A stretch of DNA of 64,000 nt from Nocardioides sambongensis (GTDB taxonomy: Bacteria; Actinomycetota; Actinomycetes; Propionibacteriales; Nocardioidaceae). Under the pieces are notes generated by a model. The model was not told where the DNA came from. It did no database searches and saw only the letters and a list, made by a program, of their open reading frames with translations. The translations under genes were made by a program, and so were the position numbers. The stretch covers positions 3,052,501-3,116,500 of the forward strand of contig NZ_CP041091.1 of the NCBI RefSeq assembly GCF_006494815.1, given 5' to 3'. The first letter of the stretch is position 1; every line of letters starts with the position of its first letter. Of the stretch, positions 54,498 through 63,441 are shown piece after piece.

Positions 54498-54511
54498 GGG
54501 ACCTTGGTCCC
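54498..54511. promoter_or_regulatory. DevR/DosR-like box GGGAC-CTTG-GTCCC
   Basis: A perfect GGGAC-N4-GTCCC palindrome, 81 bp upstream of the tandem-Usp gene. The mycobacterial DevR (DosR) box has the core GGGAC-N4-GTCCC, and usp genes are classic members of that hypoxia regulon. The match is to the core only; outer bases do not fit well. Confidence 0.55.
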
Positions 54512-54591
54512 ATGATCCTGGACCACCCACCCTGGCACTGTGGCCGGATCTGCAGCAGCATCGAGGTGAGCCCGGACGAAGGGAGCACATC

Positions 54592-55494
54592 ATGGAGCTG
54601 GTCACGAAGGTCGACGAGGTGCCGCACGGTGCGGTGGTCGTCGGCACCGACGGGTCACCGCACGCGGAGGAAGCAGTCCGCTGGGCCGCGGCGGAGGCGG
54701 CCCGCCAGCGACGACCGCTGGTCCTCGTGCACAGCACGCCGGCGCCCGAGGTGGACTGGCTGCGCGCCTGGGGACTCAGCCCGACGGACCAGGAGAAGCG
54801 CTTCGCCGACGTGGTCGCGGCGAACGGGGCAGAGCTGGTCACCCGCACCGCCGACGAGATCGTCGCCGACGACACCGTGCAGGTGCTCGGCCTGGTCACC
54901 GCGGTGGACCCCCGGGTCACCCTGCTCGACCTCTCCGAACACGCCGCTCTCGTGGTGGTCGGCTCCCGCGGCCGCGGACCGGTACGTCGCCTGCTGCTCG
55001 GCTCGACCGGTGTCGCGCTGGTCCGGCACGCGCACTGCCCGCTGGTCGTGCTGCGGCCCCGCACCCAGGAGCCTGACGGTCGCGGGGTGGTGATCGGCGT
55101 GACCGCCGGACCCGCCGTGCCCGCTGCGCTGCGGTTCGGCTTCGCCCAGGCCGACGCCCGCGGGGTCGGCGTCACCGTGGTCCACGCGGTCCCCCAGCAC
55201 GGCATGGCCACCGGCGCCACCTACGTGGAGCTGCCGCCGACGCCCGAGCAGCTCGAGGAGCACCGCCGGATGGTCGCCGAGATCACCAGTGGCCTGCGGG
55301 AGAGCCACCCGGACGTCGCGGTGACCACGGAGGTCGTCGGCGGTCACCCCGAGCAGGTGCTGCACACCCACGGCAAGGGCGCCGACCTGCTCGTGGTCGG
55401 CGCCCACGACCACCACCCCGGCGCGTTCGCGATCACCACGTCGGTGGTCGAGCACGCCCAGGGGCCGGTGGCCGTGGTGCCTCCCGCCGGCTGA
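54592..55494 (+). CDS. Universal stress protein, tandem Usp domains
   Basis: 300 residues in two Usp folds. The first (VVVGTDGSPHAEEAVRWAAA ... VGSRGRGPVRRLLLGSTG) has the G-2x-G-9x-G(S/T) ATP motif. The second (VVIGVTAGPAVPAALRFGFA ... VVGAHDHHPGAFAITTSVVE) lacks it and probably does not bind ATP. Such tandem proteins bind ATP and act in hypoxia or stasis in mycobacteria. A DevR-like box upstream supports this. Convergent with the subtilase, 9-bp gap. Confidence 0.9.
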   Translation: MELVTKVDEVPHGAVVVGTDGSPHAEEAVRWAAAEAARQRRPLVLVHSTPAPEVDWLRAWGLSPTDQEKRFADVVAANGAELVTRTADEIVADDTVQVLGLVTAVDPRVTLLDLSEHAALVVVGSRGRGPVRRLLLGSTGVALVRHAHCPLVVLRPRTQEPDGRGVVIGVTAGPAVPAALRFGFAQADARGVGVTVVHAVPQHGMATGATYVELPPTPEQLEEHRRMVAEITSGLRESHPDVAVTTEVVGGHPEQVLHTHGKGADLLVVGAHDHHPGAFAITTSVVEHAQGPVAVVPPAG

Positions 55495-55503
55495 GGTCGC
55501 CGA

Positions 55504-56595
55504 TCAGCAGCCGGCGCCGGGCGAGGCGACGGCCGCCTCGGCGTTGACGATGCCCTCGCCGTACCAGGGAGTGGCGAGGAGTCCCTTCCCGATCAACGGC
55601 ACCCCAGCCGTCTGCTTCAGCGCGGCCACCACCCCGTCCCGGTCGCGGCACTGGCTGACCAGGAGCGCGGCCACGCCGGCGACGGCCGGCGAGGCCATCG
55701 AGGTGCCGGCCATCGCGTCGTGGTCGGCGTCCCCGCACTCACCGGTGCCGGTGCCGACCGGCACCGTGGAGAGCACGTCCTCGGCACAGCCGCCGAGCGC
55801 CTGGCCGCCGGGGGCGGCGACGGTGTCGCCGGTCAGGTCCAGGCGCAGGCCCAGGTTGGAGTAGTAGGCCGGGAGCCGGTTGCGGTCGGTGGAGGTCACG
55901 CAGAGCACGCCCTGCACGTTGGCCGGCGAGGAGCAGAACGGGTAGGTGCTGTTGCCGGCGGCGGCGACCACGACGACGCCGTTGTCCACGGCGTACTCGA
56001 CCGCGTCGGTCCATGCGGAGTCGAGCCCGAGCACGGTGAGCAGGTCGGTGCCCGGGGCGCCGCCCAGGCTCATGTTGATCACGTCGGCGCCGTGGTCGAC
56101 CGCCCAGCGCACGCCGGTGGCGATCTCCTCGGTGCTGCCGCTCCCGTTGTCGAGCGCCTTGACCGGCATGATCTTCGCGTCCGGTGCGACGCCGGCGACC
56201 CCGGTCCCGTTGTCGCGGACCGCGGCGATGGTGCCGGAGACGTGGGTGCCGTGGCGGTCGGGGTCCTGCGCCTCGCCGTCGGTGCCGACCCAGTCGCCGT
56301 CACCGCAGGTGGCGGCCTCGCCGCAGCCGATGGTGGTGACGCCGGGGACCAACTGCCCGGCCAGGTCGGGGTGGCCCAGGTCGACGCCGCTGTCCACCAC
56401 CGCGACCACCACGCCCTCACCGGTGGCGGTGGGCCAGGCCTGCTCCGCCCTGATCTGCTGCAGGTTCCACAGCTGGTCGCTGAACGCGTCGTCGGTCTCC
56501 GCGTGCGCCACGCCGCTGAGCGCGCCGAGCGCGAGGGTGGCCGCTGCGGCGACGACCCCGCCGCGTGCCATGGACCGCTTGCCGATGAGCTTCAT
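55504..56595 (-). CDS. Secreted S8 (subtilisin-like) serine protease
   Basis: 363 residues. A basic start and hydrophobic run (GGVVAAAATLALGALSGVAH) form a signal peptide, cut near AHA-ET (about 32). The catalytic triad is Asp68 (VVDSGVD), His115 (RHGTHVSG) and Ser299 (GTSMASP), with the oxyanion Asn in AAAGNST. Eight cysteines suggest disulfides. The mature sequence begins almost at once (DDAFSDQLWNLQQIRAEQAW), so no I9 propeptide is seen. No wall anchor or C-terminal domain. Confidence 0.92.
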   Translation of the reverse strand: MKLIGKRSMARGGVVAAAATLALGALSGVAHAETDDAFSDQLWNLQQIRAEQAWPTATGEGVVVAVVDSGVDLGHPDLAGQLVPGVTTIGCGEAATCGDGDWVGTDGEAQDPDRHGTHVSGTIAAVRDNGTGVAGVAPDAKIMPVKALDNGSGSTEEIATGVRWAVDHGADVINMSLGGAPGTDLLTVLGLDSAWTDAVEYAVDNGVVVVAAAGNSTYPFCSSPANVQGVLCVTSTDRNRLPAYYSNLGLRLDLTGDTVAAPGGQALGGCAEDVLSTVPVGTGTGECGDADHDAMAGTSMASPAVAGVAALLVSQCRDRDGVVAALKQTAGVPLIGKGLLATPWYGEGIVNAEAAVASPGAGC

Positions 56596-56702
56596 ACGTC
56601 TCCCTTTCCGACCGGCGCGCCCCATGACGCTCCGCGATGGTCGAGGGTTCAACGGCCGACGTACCGATGGGTAACGCAGGTCACACGATCCCGCTCACGC
56701 CA

Positions 56703-56746
56703 CGAGCCCCGGGCGCACCGTCCGTGGACGGTGCGGCCGGGGCTCG
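56703..56746. terminator. Two-part 20-bp hairpin after the aldolase operon
   Basis: CGAGCCCCGG-g-CGCACCGTCC pairs with GGACGGTGCG-g-CCGGGGCTCG around a 2-nt loop, with one internal G:G mismatch. It lies 20 bp beyond the aldolase stop (56766), so it ends the aldolase operon. By symmetry it can work in both directions. Confidence 0.8.
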
Positions 56747-56765
56747 GCGTGCCTCGGGTGGCGGG

Positions 56766-57791
56766 TCAGGCGTCGGCGCCCTCGCGCTCGGCCTTCAGGT
56801 TGAGCGCGATGTCGATGATCATGTCCTCCTGACCACCGACCAGCCCGCGCTGGCCGCACTCCATCAGGATCTGGCGCACGTCGACGCCGTGCTGCTCGGC
56901 CGCCCGCTCGGCGTGGCGCAGGAACGAGGAGTAGACGCCGGCGTACCCGAGGGTGAGGGTCTCGCGGTCCACCCGGACCGGCCGGTCCTGGAGCGGACGG
57001 ACGATGTCGTCGGCGGCGTCCTGCAGCTTGAAGAGGTCGCAGCGGTGCTTGAAGTCGGAGTGGTCGGCGACCGCGATGAACGCCTCGATCGGGCAGTTGC
57101 CGGCCCCCGCGCCGTGCCCGGCGAGCGAGGCGTCGACCCGGTAGACCCCGTTCTGCACGGCGACCACCGAGTTGGCCACCGACAGCGACAGGTTCTCGTG
57201 GGCGTGGATGCCGATCTCGGTGGAGGGGTCGAGCACGTCGCGGTAGGCCTGGATCCGGGCCGCCACCCCGTCCATGGTCAGCCGGCCGCCGGAGTCGGTG
57301 ACGTAGACGCAGTGCGCGCCGTAGGACTCCATCAGCTTGGCCTGCTCGGCCAGCTTCGCGGGCTCCGCCATGTGGGAGAGCATCAGGAACCCGGAGACGT
57401 CCATGCCCAGCTCGCGGGCGGCGGCGATGTGCTGCGCGGAGACGTCCGCCTCGGTGCAGTGCGTCGCGATCCGGACCGAGCGCACGCCCAGCTCGTAGGC
57501 GCGCTCGAGCTCGTCGATGGTGCCGACGCCGGGCAGCAGCAGGGTGGTCAGCCGGGCGTTCTTCAACACCGAGGCGGCGGCCTCGATCCACTCCCAGTCG
57601 GTGTGGGAGCCGGGGCCGTAGTTGACCGAGCCGCCGGCGAGGCCGTCGCCGTGGGCGACCTCGATGGCGTCCACGCCGGCGTCGTCGAGCGCGGCGACGA
57701 TGCGCTTGACGTCGTCCGGGGTGATCCGGTGGCGGACGGCGTGCATGCCATCGCGCAGGGTGACGTCCTGGACGTAGATCGGGGTGCTCAT
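56766..57791 (-). CDS. 4-hydroxy-2-oxovalerate aldolase (DmpG/HsaF type)
   Basis: 341 residues. Metal-dependent class II aldolase with the HMGL-like barrel: [18 protein letters not shown] at the N-terminus (metal-binding Asp), [13 protein letters not shown], and [20 protein letters not shown] with the metal-binding His pair. It splits 4-hydroxy-2-oxoacids into pyruvate and an aldehyde, which passes through a tunnel to the partner dehydrogenase. Its ATG overlaps the dehydrogenase stop by 4 bp, matching that complex. Confidence 0.93.
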   Translation of the reverse strand: MSTPIYVQDVTLRDGMHAVRHRITPDDVKRIVAALDDAGVDAIEVAHGDGLAGGSVNYGPGSHTDWEWIEAAASVLKNARLTTLLLPGVGTIDELERAYELGVRSVRIATHCTEADVSAQHIAAARELGMDVSGFLMLSHMAEPAKLAEQAKLMESYGAHCVYVTDSGGRLTMDGVAARIQAYRDVLDPSTEIGIHAHENLSLSVANSVVAVQNGVYRVDASLAGHGAGAGNCPIEAFIAVADHSDFKHRCDLFKLQDAADDIVRPLQDRPVRVDRETLTLGYAGVYSSFLRHAERAAEQHGVDVRQILMECGQRGLVGGQEDMIIDIALNLKAEREGADA

Positions 57792-58765
57792 CGGGCGGTC
57801 TCGCTCTCGTGCTGGGCGGCGCTCTTGCCGGCCAGAGCGATGCGCTCGGCGACGGCCAGGCCCGCGGCGGTCATGATGTCGAGGTTGCCGGCGTAGGCGG
57901 GCAGGTAGTGGCCGGCGCCGGTCACCTGGAGGAAGACCGAGACCTGATGGGTGGGCCGCTCCGCGCCGTCGACCAGCAGCGTGTGCACCGGCTGGTCGTC
58001 CGGGATCTCGCTGATCTGCACCTTCTGCACCAGCTTGTAGCCGGGGACGTAGGCCGCCACGTCGGCGACCATCTTCTCCACGCTCGCCCTGATCTCGTCG
58101 TGCACGCCCGGGTCGGGGGCGTTGACCAGGCAGAAGACGGTGTCGCGCATCATCAGCGGCGGCTCGGCGGGGTTGAGGATGATGACGGCCTTGCCGCGCT
58201 GGGCGCCACCGACGCCGACGATCGCACCGGAGGTGGTCTCGGTGAACTCGTCGATGTTCGCGCGGGTGCCGGGCCCGGCCGACTTCGAGGAGATCGAGGC
58301 GACGATCTCGGCGTAGGGCACCGGGACGACGCGGGAGACCGCGGCGACGATCGGGATGGTGGCCTGGCCGCCACAGGTGACCATGTTGACGTTGGTCGCC
58401 TCGAGGTGCTCGTCGAGGTTCACCGCAGGGACGACGTAGGGGCCGATCGCGGCCGGAGTGAGGTCGATCAGGCGCTTGCCGAGCGGCTCCAGCTTGGCGG
58501 CGTTCGACTTGTGCGCCTTGGCGGACGTGGCGTCGAAGACGATGTCGATCTCGTCGAACCCGTCCATCGCGATCAGTCCGTCGACGCCCTCGTGGGTGGT
58601 CGGGACGCCGAGGTCCCGGGCGCGGGCGAGGCCGTCCGAGGCGGGGTCGATGCCGACCATCGCGCCCATCTCGACCTGCTGGGCGGTGGTGAGCACCTTG
58701 ATCATCAGGTCGGTGCCGATGTTGCCCGAGCCGATGATGGCGACCTTGGTCTTCTTCTCTGTCAT
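57788..58765 (-). CDS. Acetaldehyde dehydrogenase, acetylating (DmpF/HsaG type)
   Basis: 325 residues. Rossmann motif [15 protein letters not shown] and the nucleophile Cys in [32 protein letters not shown] is a strong family mark. It turns the aldehyde delivered by the aldolase into the acyl-CoA (acetyl-CoA or propionyl-CoA) with NAD and CoA. First gene of the leftward operon, divergent from an IclR gene. The 2-oxopent-4-enoate hydratase that usually accompanies this pair is absent from the window. Confidence 0.93.
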   Translation of the reverse strand: MTEKKTKVAIIGSGNIGTDLMIKVLTTAQQVEMGAMVGIDPASDGLARARDLGVPTTHEGVDGLIAMDGFDEIDIVFDATSAKAHKSNAAKLEPLGKRLIDLTPAAIGPYVVPAVNLDEHLEATNVNMVTCGGQATIPIVAAVSRVVPVPYAEIVASISSKSAGPGTRANIDEFTETTSGAIVGVGGAQRGKAVIILNPAEPPLMMRDTVFCLVNAPDPGVHDEIRASVEKMVADVAAYVPGYKLVQKVQISEIPDDQPVHTLLVDGAERPTHQVSVFLQVTGAGHYLPAYAGNLDIMTAAGLAVAERIALAGKSAAQHESETAR

Positions 58766-58856
58766 CTGGTCTCCCTGGTTGGTACGACGTGCCCATGCTC
58801 GCCCCAGACGGTGCCGCCACGGAGCGCGGCGTTCCACTCACCGATACGCTGATCGG

Positions 58857-59705
58857 GTGGAGCAGGAGGCAGTGCGGCGCGCCCGACCGGCCGGGGAGCC
58901 GGACGCCGCGGCCCCCCGGTCCCACAACACGGGGTCCGACACGGGGTCCGACGCGGCCCTCGACACGGTGCTCGGCAAGGCGGTCGCACTGCTTCGCGCG
59001 TTCGGCCCCGAGGACCGCGCGCTCCCCCTCGCCGAGCTGGTACGACGAACCGGGCTGCCCAAGCCGACGGCACACCGCGTCTGCGCGGACCTGGTCGGTC
59101 ACCGCCTGCTGGAGAAGACGCCGTACGGCTACCGGTTGGCCGGCGGCCTGTTCGAGCTCGGGATGCGTGCCGCCGCCGAGCGCACCCTGCTGGAGGTGGC
59201 GATGCCGTATCTGCAGGACCTCTACGAGCGCACCCACGAGACGGTGCACCTGGGGGTGCGGGAGGGCACCGAGGTCGTCTACGTGGCCAAGATCGGCGGC
59301 CACCGGCAGGCCCGGACCCCGTCCCGGACCGGCGGCCGGATGCCGATGCACTGCACCGCGATCGGGAAGGCGCTGCTGGCGCACGCCGAGCCGGCGGTGC
59401 GCGCCGAGGTGCTGGGCGGCGAGCTCCCCCGGCGCACACCGCGGACGGTGGTCGCCCCGGGACTGCTGAACCAGCAGCTCGACCGGGTGCTGGAGACGGG
59501 ACTCGCCTACGAGCGCGAGGAGTCCACCGAGGGCCTGCTCTGCGTCGCCGCCCCGGTGCTGGACGCCGACGGTCGTGCGGCGCTGGCGGCGATCAGCATC
59601 ACCGGACCGGTGGGCCGGTTCCGCCCCGAGGCGCACGAGAGCGCGCTGCGCGCGGCCGCGACCGCGCTCGGCTCGGTGCTGGCGCGGCGCCGCTACCGCG
59701 GCTGA
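58857..59705 (+). CDS. IclR-family regulator
   Basis: 282 residues from a GTG; the first ~35 residues are low-complexity. The winged HTH ([20 protein letters not shown]) is followed by the effector domain ([35 protein letters not shown]). IclR proteins control aromatic and other catabolic genes; the divergent position, 91 bp from the acetaldehyde dehydrogenase start, points to that operon. Its 3' end overlaps the ABC permease gene by 13 bp on the opposite strand. Confidence 0.88.
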   Translation: MEQEAVRRARPAGEPDAAAPRSHNTGSDTGSDAALDTVLGKAVALLRAFGPEDRALPLAELVRRTGLPKPTAHRVCADLVGHRLLEKTPYGYRLAGGLFELGMRAAAERTLLEVAMPYLQDLYERTHETVHLGVREGTEVVYVAKIGGHRQARTPSRTGGRMPMHCTAIGKALLAHAEPAVRAEVLGGELPRRTPRTVVAPGLLNQQLDRVLETGLAYEREESTEGLLCVAAPVLDADGRAALAAISITGPVGRFRPEAHESALRAAATALGSVLARRRYRG

Positions 59706-61201
59706 CTCGTCGCCGTCGGCCGGGTCAGCCACCCGAGGGTGAGCAGGCTGACCGTCAGCGACAGCCACACGCCCCACCCCGCGATCAGCAGCGGCAGGCC
59801 GGCGAGCAGCCAGACATCCACGCCTCGGGCCAGGTTGGCGAGCAGTCCGGGCGGTACGCCGCCGGCCGGCGTCGAGACGAGCGGAGCGGCGAAGTCCGGC
59901 GGACGTGCACAGACCCAGCGGACCGTGGCGGCGACCCCGACCAGCCCGGTCGCCAGGGAGAGTCCCAGTGCCGCCGGCGGCCCGGTCGCGGCCAGCAGCG
60001 CGGGCGCGGCTGCCGCTGCGAACGCCATCAGCCCCACGCCGGGCACGACGAGGTGGGCGACGACGACCGCGCGGCGGTCGAACGGCAGCATCGCCGCGAG
60101 GCTGTCGGTGCGGGTGATCACCCGGAGCCCGGAGCAGAGGCTGGGCCCCACCAGCAGTGCCGCCAGGCTGGTGCCCAGCATCACCCCCCGGCCCGCCTCC
60201 GCGGCGGCGAGCGCGTAGGGCACCGCGAGCAGGAGCACCAGCACCGCCCAGGGCTGCGGGGATCGGACCGCTCGGCGCAGGTCCCGGTCGACCATCGCCC
60301 ACCACCCGGACGGCCCGCCACGGCGGGACCGGACCGTCGCGGCAGCGCTCCAACGGCGGGCCAGCAGGACGTCGTACATCAGTCCGAGGTCGAACGACGC
60401 GAGCGCGCCGGACAGGCTCGGCCAGACGGCCTCCGTCTCGGCGAGCGTGCGACGTCGTACCGCCGGCAGCGCGTGGTCGGCGCGGGTCCCCAGCGCCGCC
60501 GCGGCGACGGTCAGGCCGATCGCCACCACGACCAGCGCGGCGGTCCACCAGCCCACCGGGTCATCCGCGACACCATCCGCGGCGGGGAGCGCCACCAGCC
60601 CCGTCGCGCTGGCGAGCAGCAGCAACCACAGCACTGCGGCCAGGAGCCAGGTGAGGCGTGCCGCGCCACGTCTCTCCCCGATCTGGGACCACGCGGCGTA
60701 CGCCGTCGCGGCGGCACCGCCACCGGCGGCCGACACCAGGTACGACGCGGACTCGGTCGCGCCGCGCCCGGCCAGCACCACCGGGACCGTGGCGATCAGC
60801 ACGGCGGTGAGTCCGCCGATCGCGACCATCCGCCACAACGGTGGACGCAGCAGGTCGCGCCGGTCGACCGGCGTGGTGAGCAGCCATGCCGAGGTCGCGG
60901 GCGAGACGAAGACCGGCCCGAGGAGGCGGGCCAGCACCATCGCGATCAGCACCGCGGTCAGCGCTGCCACCAGCGGCACCAGCGAGCGGGCGTCGGCACA
61001 GGCCGCGGTGCAGGCGGAGTCGGTGGCGGCGCGCAGCCCCCACAGGACGTTGCCGACCATCGATCCGATGATCGCCACCGAGATGAGTGCGACGTAGGCG
61101 TCCTCGAACAGCCGCCAGATCCTCAGCTCCGAGCGCCCCCGCCGCCAGGCCCGGATCTCGGCCCGCAGCTCGGCGGCGTCAGTCCTCACCCGTGTGCTCA
61201 C
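59693..61201 (-). CDS. ABC exporter permease, large hydrophobic protein
   Basis: 502 residues from GTG 61201 (GTG 61189 possible), with about 12 hydrophobic helices and no ATPase motif. The start ([20 protein letters not shown]) is cytosolic. A middle helix-rich segment is typical of actinobacterial ABC-2-like exporters. It overlaps the ATPase gene in front of it by about 20 bp, so they form one transporter. Substrate unknown. Confidence 0.78.
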   Translation of the reverse strand: MSTRVRTDAAELRAEIRAWRRGRSELRIWRLFEDAYVALISVAIIGSMVGNVLWGLRAATDSACTAACADARSLVPLVAALTAVLIAMVLARLLGPVFVSPATSAWLLTTPVDRRDLLRPPLWRMVAIGGLTAVLIATVPVVLAGRGATESASYLVSAAGGGAAATAYAAWSQIGERRGAARLTWLLAAVLWLLLLASATGLVALPAADGVADDPVGWWTAALVVVAIGLTVAAAALGTRADHALPAVRRRTLAETEAVWPSLSGALASFDLGLMYDVLLARRWSAAATVRSRRGGPSGWWAMVDRDLRRAVRSPQPWAVLVLLLAVPYALAAAEAGRGVMLGTSLAALLVGPSLCSGLRVITRTDSLAAMLPFDRRAVVVAHLVVPGVGLMAFAAAAAPALLAATGPPAALGLSLATGLVGVAATVRWVCARPPDFAAPLVSTPAGGVPPGLLANLARGVDVWLLAGLPLLIAGWGVWLSLTVSLLTLGWLTRPTATSQPR

Positions 61202-61820
61202 CGAGTCGGAGCACCCGGTCGCAGGTCGCCTCCACGAGGTCGGCGCGGTGGCTGACGAGCAGGACCGCACAGCCCGCCTGCTTCTCCCGCACGAGGCGGT
61301 CCTTGAGCCAGTCCACGCCCTCGGCGTCGAGGCGTTGCTCGGGCTCGTCGAGGACGAGCAGTCGTCGCGGACGGACCAGGGCGCTGGCGAGCGCGAGCCG
61401 ACGCCGTTGACCGGAGGAGAGCGCGGACGGCAGATGCCCCGACACCTCGACGAGATGCAGCTCCTCCAGTACGTCGTCGACGACCGCCTCCGCGTCGTCG
61501 ACGCCGTGGGCGCGCGCGAGGAGGTCGAGGTGCTCGACGAGGCTCAGGTCCGGGAAGAAGTCGATGTCGTCCATCACCACCGCGAGGTCCCGCCGGAACC
61601 GTGGGGACCGCTCGTCGAGACCCTCCCCGTCGAGCAGCACGTCCCCGGCGTCCCGCGCCATCGCACCCATCACGCAGCGCAGCAGGGTCGACTTGCCACT
61701 GCCGTTCGGACCGACCACCGCGACGGCCTCCCCGGCATCGATCGTGAGGTCGACCGAGTCCAGCACTACGTGATCCCCGAAGGCGCGCCGAAGGCCGCGG
61801 ACCGAGAGCAGGGCAGGCAT
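61179..61820 (-). CDS. ABC transporter ATP-binding protein
   Basis: 213 residues. Walker A is VGPNGSGKSTLL, the signature is SALSSGQRRRLALA, Walker B is LLVLDEPEQ; H-loop LLVSHRADL. The Q-loop region reads VVMDDIDFF with no obvious Gln. The gene overlaps that of the membrane permease and probably powers it. Start ATG 61820; 29 bp after the HNH gene's stop. Confidence 0.9.
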   Translation of the reverse strand: MPALLSVRGLRRAFGDHVVLDSVDLTIDAGEAVAVVGPNGSGKSTLLRCVMGAMARDAGDVLLDGEGLDERSPRFRRDLAVVMDDIDFFPDLSLVEHLDLLARAHGVDDAEAVVDDVLEELHLVEVSGHLPSALSSGQRRRLALASALVRPRRLLVLDEPEQRLDAEGVDWLKDRLVREKQAGCAVLLVSHRADLVEATCDRVLRLGEHTGED

Positions 61821-61849
61821 CAGGCCGACGACTCTAGCCGTCGGGTGGG

Positions 61850-63322
61850 TCAGGCGGCGTGGGGTGGTGGTCGTCCGGGTGTGTAGGCGATCCGGACGCG
61901 TTGGTGGGTGGGGGTGGGTGGTGGTGGTTGCCAGTGGGGTTGGCCGGTGTCGGGGTTGATGGTGATGGTCCAGGGGGTGTGGTGGGCGGTGGTGTGGTGG
62001 CGTCGGCAGAGGAGGATGAGGTTGTCGAGGCTGGTGGGGCCTGCGTCGGCCCAGTGTTGGATGTGGTGGGCGTCGCAGGCCAGGGGGAGGCGGGTGCAGC
62101 CGGGGAAGGCGCAGTGTTGGTCGCGTAGCACGAGCGCGTTCCAGAGTCCGGGGGTCACGGTGCGGGTGCTGCGGCCCAGGTCGAGGATCTCGTTGTGGGT
62201 GCCGAGGATGGCGGGGATGATCTCGGCGTCGCAGGCCAGGCGTCGGATGGCGAGGGCGGAGAGGGTGTGGCCGCCGGTGAGGGTGCCGGTGGGTAGGTGG
62301 CCGGTGTGGCTGGTGGGGTCGGGCAGGCCGGTGGTGTGGTGGATGCCGCGGAATCCGGCGGGGTCGGCGCCGGCGGCCTTCTCGGTCAGGTCGGCCAGGT
62401 TCATGGTGATGGTGATCCGGGCGGTGGTGCCGTGGGCGCGGGGGAGCTGGTCGGTGGCTTGGTAGCGGGTGGCGAGCTCGACCAGGGCGTCCCACATCCG
62501 CACGCCGGCTTCGCGGGGGTCGCGGCCGTCGTGGCGGCAGCCGGCCTCGGGGCAGCGGCGGCGGGTGCTGGGGGTGTTGGGGTCGTGCAGGAGGGGTCCG
62601 TCGTCGGGCAGCGGGGTGCCGCCGCAGGCGCCGGGCTCGGTGGTGGCCGGTGCCGCGAGTGGCATCAGGATGGTCTTGACGAGCTCGGTCTCCTCGATGG
62701 TGGCGTAGCCCTTGATCCGGACCCCGCCGAGGTGGTCGGGGGCGAAGGAGAGGAACCGGGCGTGGTGGGCGCCGCGTTCGGCGCGGGGTTTGTCGAGGTC
62801 GGCGCGGAGCAGCTCGCCGTCGGGGTCGAGCTCGCGGACCACCTCACCGAAGGCGTGGTCGAGGTCGGTGGCATCGACCCCGGCCTGGGCGACCCGGTCC
62901 AGCATCAGTGCGGCGGCGTCCTCGCGTAGCTCGGGCACGTGGGGCAGGGTGGCGACGCGGCGCGCGATCACACCGGCCTGCGCGAAGGAGATCCGTCCCT
63001 GGGTCAGTGCGTCACGGACCGCGGGCAGGTCCTGGGTCTGTTGCGCGACCCGCACCCACGCGGTGCCTGAGCCCTTGCGGCCGCCGGTGGCATGGGTGAG
63101 CAGCTCCTTGGTCGAGGCCCACCCCAGCTCGTGGGCCACGTCGTGTTCCTCCAGCGCCTCGGCCAGACCCACCATCACCCCGTCCAGCACGGCCCGCGTG
63201 CACGCGGCCAGGGCCAGCACCTCAACGAGCTCGGCCGATGCCACCGGCTGGGCCTGTTCGGCCGAGGCGAGGGCATCGACGGCCGCGGAGACCGTCCGCA
63301 GTGCCTCGGTGAGTGTGCCCAT
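61850..63322 (-). CDS. DUF222/HNH endonuclease (13E12-type), SOS-linked
   Basis: 490 residues. A long helical N-terminal DUF222 domain is followed by an HNH nuclease: HCAFPGCTRLPLACDAHHIQ, HWADAGPTSLDNLILLCRRH and HHTTAHH hold the His-Asn-His and the zinc-type Cys residues. Such genes occur in many copies in actinobacteria and some mycobacterial ones are DNA-damage induced. Here a perfect LexA box lies 12 bp upstream of the ATG. Its cellular target is unknown. Low-complexity proline/histidine-rich codons at the end are normal for the family. Confidence 0.88.
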   Translation of the reverse strand: MGTLTEALRTVSAAVDALASAEQAQPVASAELVEVLALAACTRAVLDGVMVGLAEALEEHDVAHELGWASTKELLTHATGGRKGSGTAWVRVAQQTQDLPAVRDALTQGRISFAQAGVIARRVATLPHVPELREDAAALMLDRVAQAGVDATDLDHAFGEVVRELDPDGELLRADLDKPRAERGAHHARFLSFAPDHLGGVRIKGYATIEETELVKTILMPLAAPATTEPGACGGTPLPDDGPLLHDPNTPSTRRRCPEAGCRHDGRDPREAGVRMWDALVELATRYQATDQLPRAHGTTARITITMNLADLTEKAAGADPAGFRGIHHTTGLPDPTSHTGHLPTGTLTGGHTLSALAIRRLACDAEIIPAILGTHNEILDLGRSTRTVTPGLWNALVLRDQHCAFPGCTRLPLACDAHHIQHWADAGPTSLDNLILLCRRHHTTAHHTPWTITINPDTGQPHWQPPPPTPTHQRVRIAYTPGRPPPHAA

Positions 63323-63333
63323 GCCCCATGATA

Positions 63334-63349
63334 TCGAACACGTGTTCGA
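63334..63349. promoter_or_regulatory. LexA (SOS) box TCGAAC-ACGT-GTTCGA
   Basis: A perfect 16-bp palindrome exactly matching the actinobacterial SOS consensus TCGAAC-N4-GTTCGA. It is 12 bp from the start codon of the HNH endonuclease gene (63322), a place where LexA binding would block transcription. The MFS gene starts 92 bp on the other side. Confidence 0.88.
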
Positions 63350-63441
63350 ACGATCAAGGGCTGATCCACACCCTCTGCCGACGCACGACGGGACGCACGA
63401 CGCGACCGCATCACAGGATCGCAGTCGGGTATTGGATCTGC

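Noticed and set aside
57800..60548. Long open frames joining the aldolase to IclR and ABC regions
   Set aside because: The readable protein families lie in the individual genes; the extended frames are stop-poor shadows of high-GC DNA.
61850..63322. Restriction-modification system
   Set aside because: The HNH protein is DUF222-type; no DNA methyltransferase or specificity gene is adjacent.
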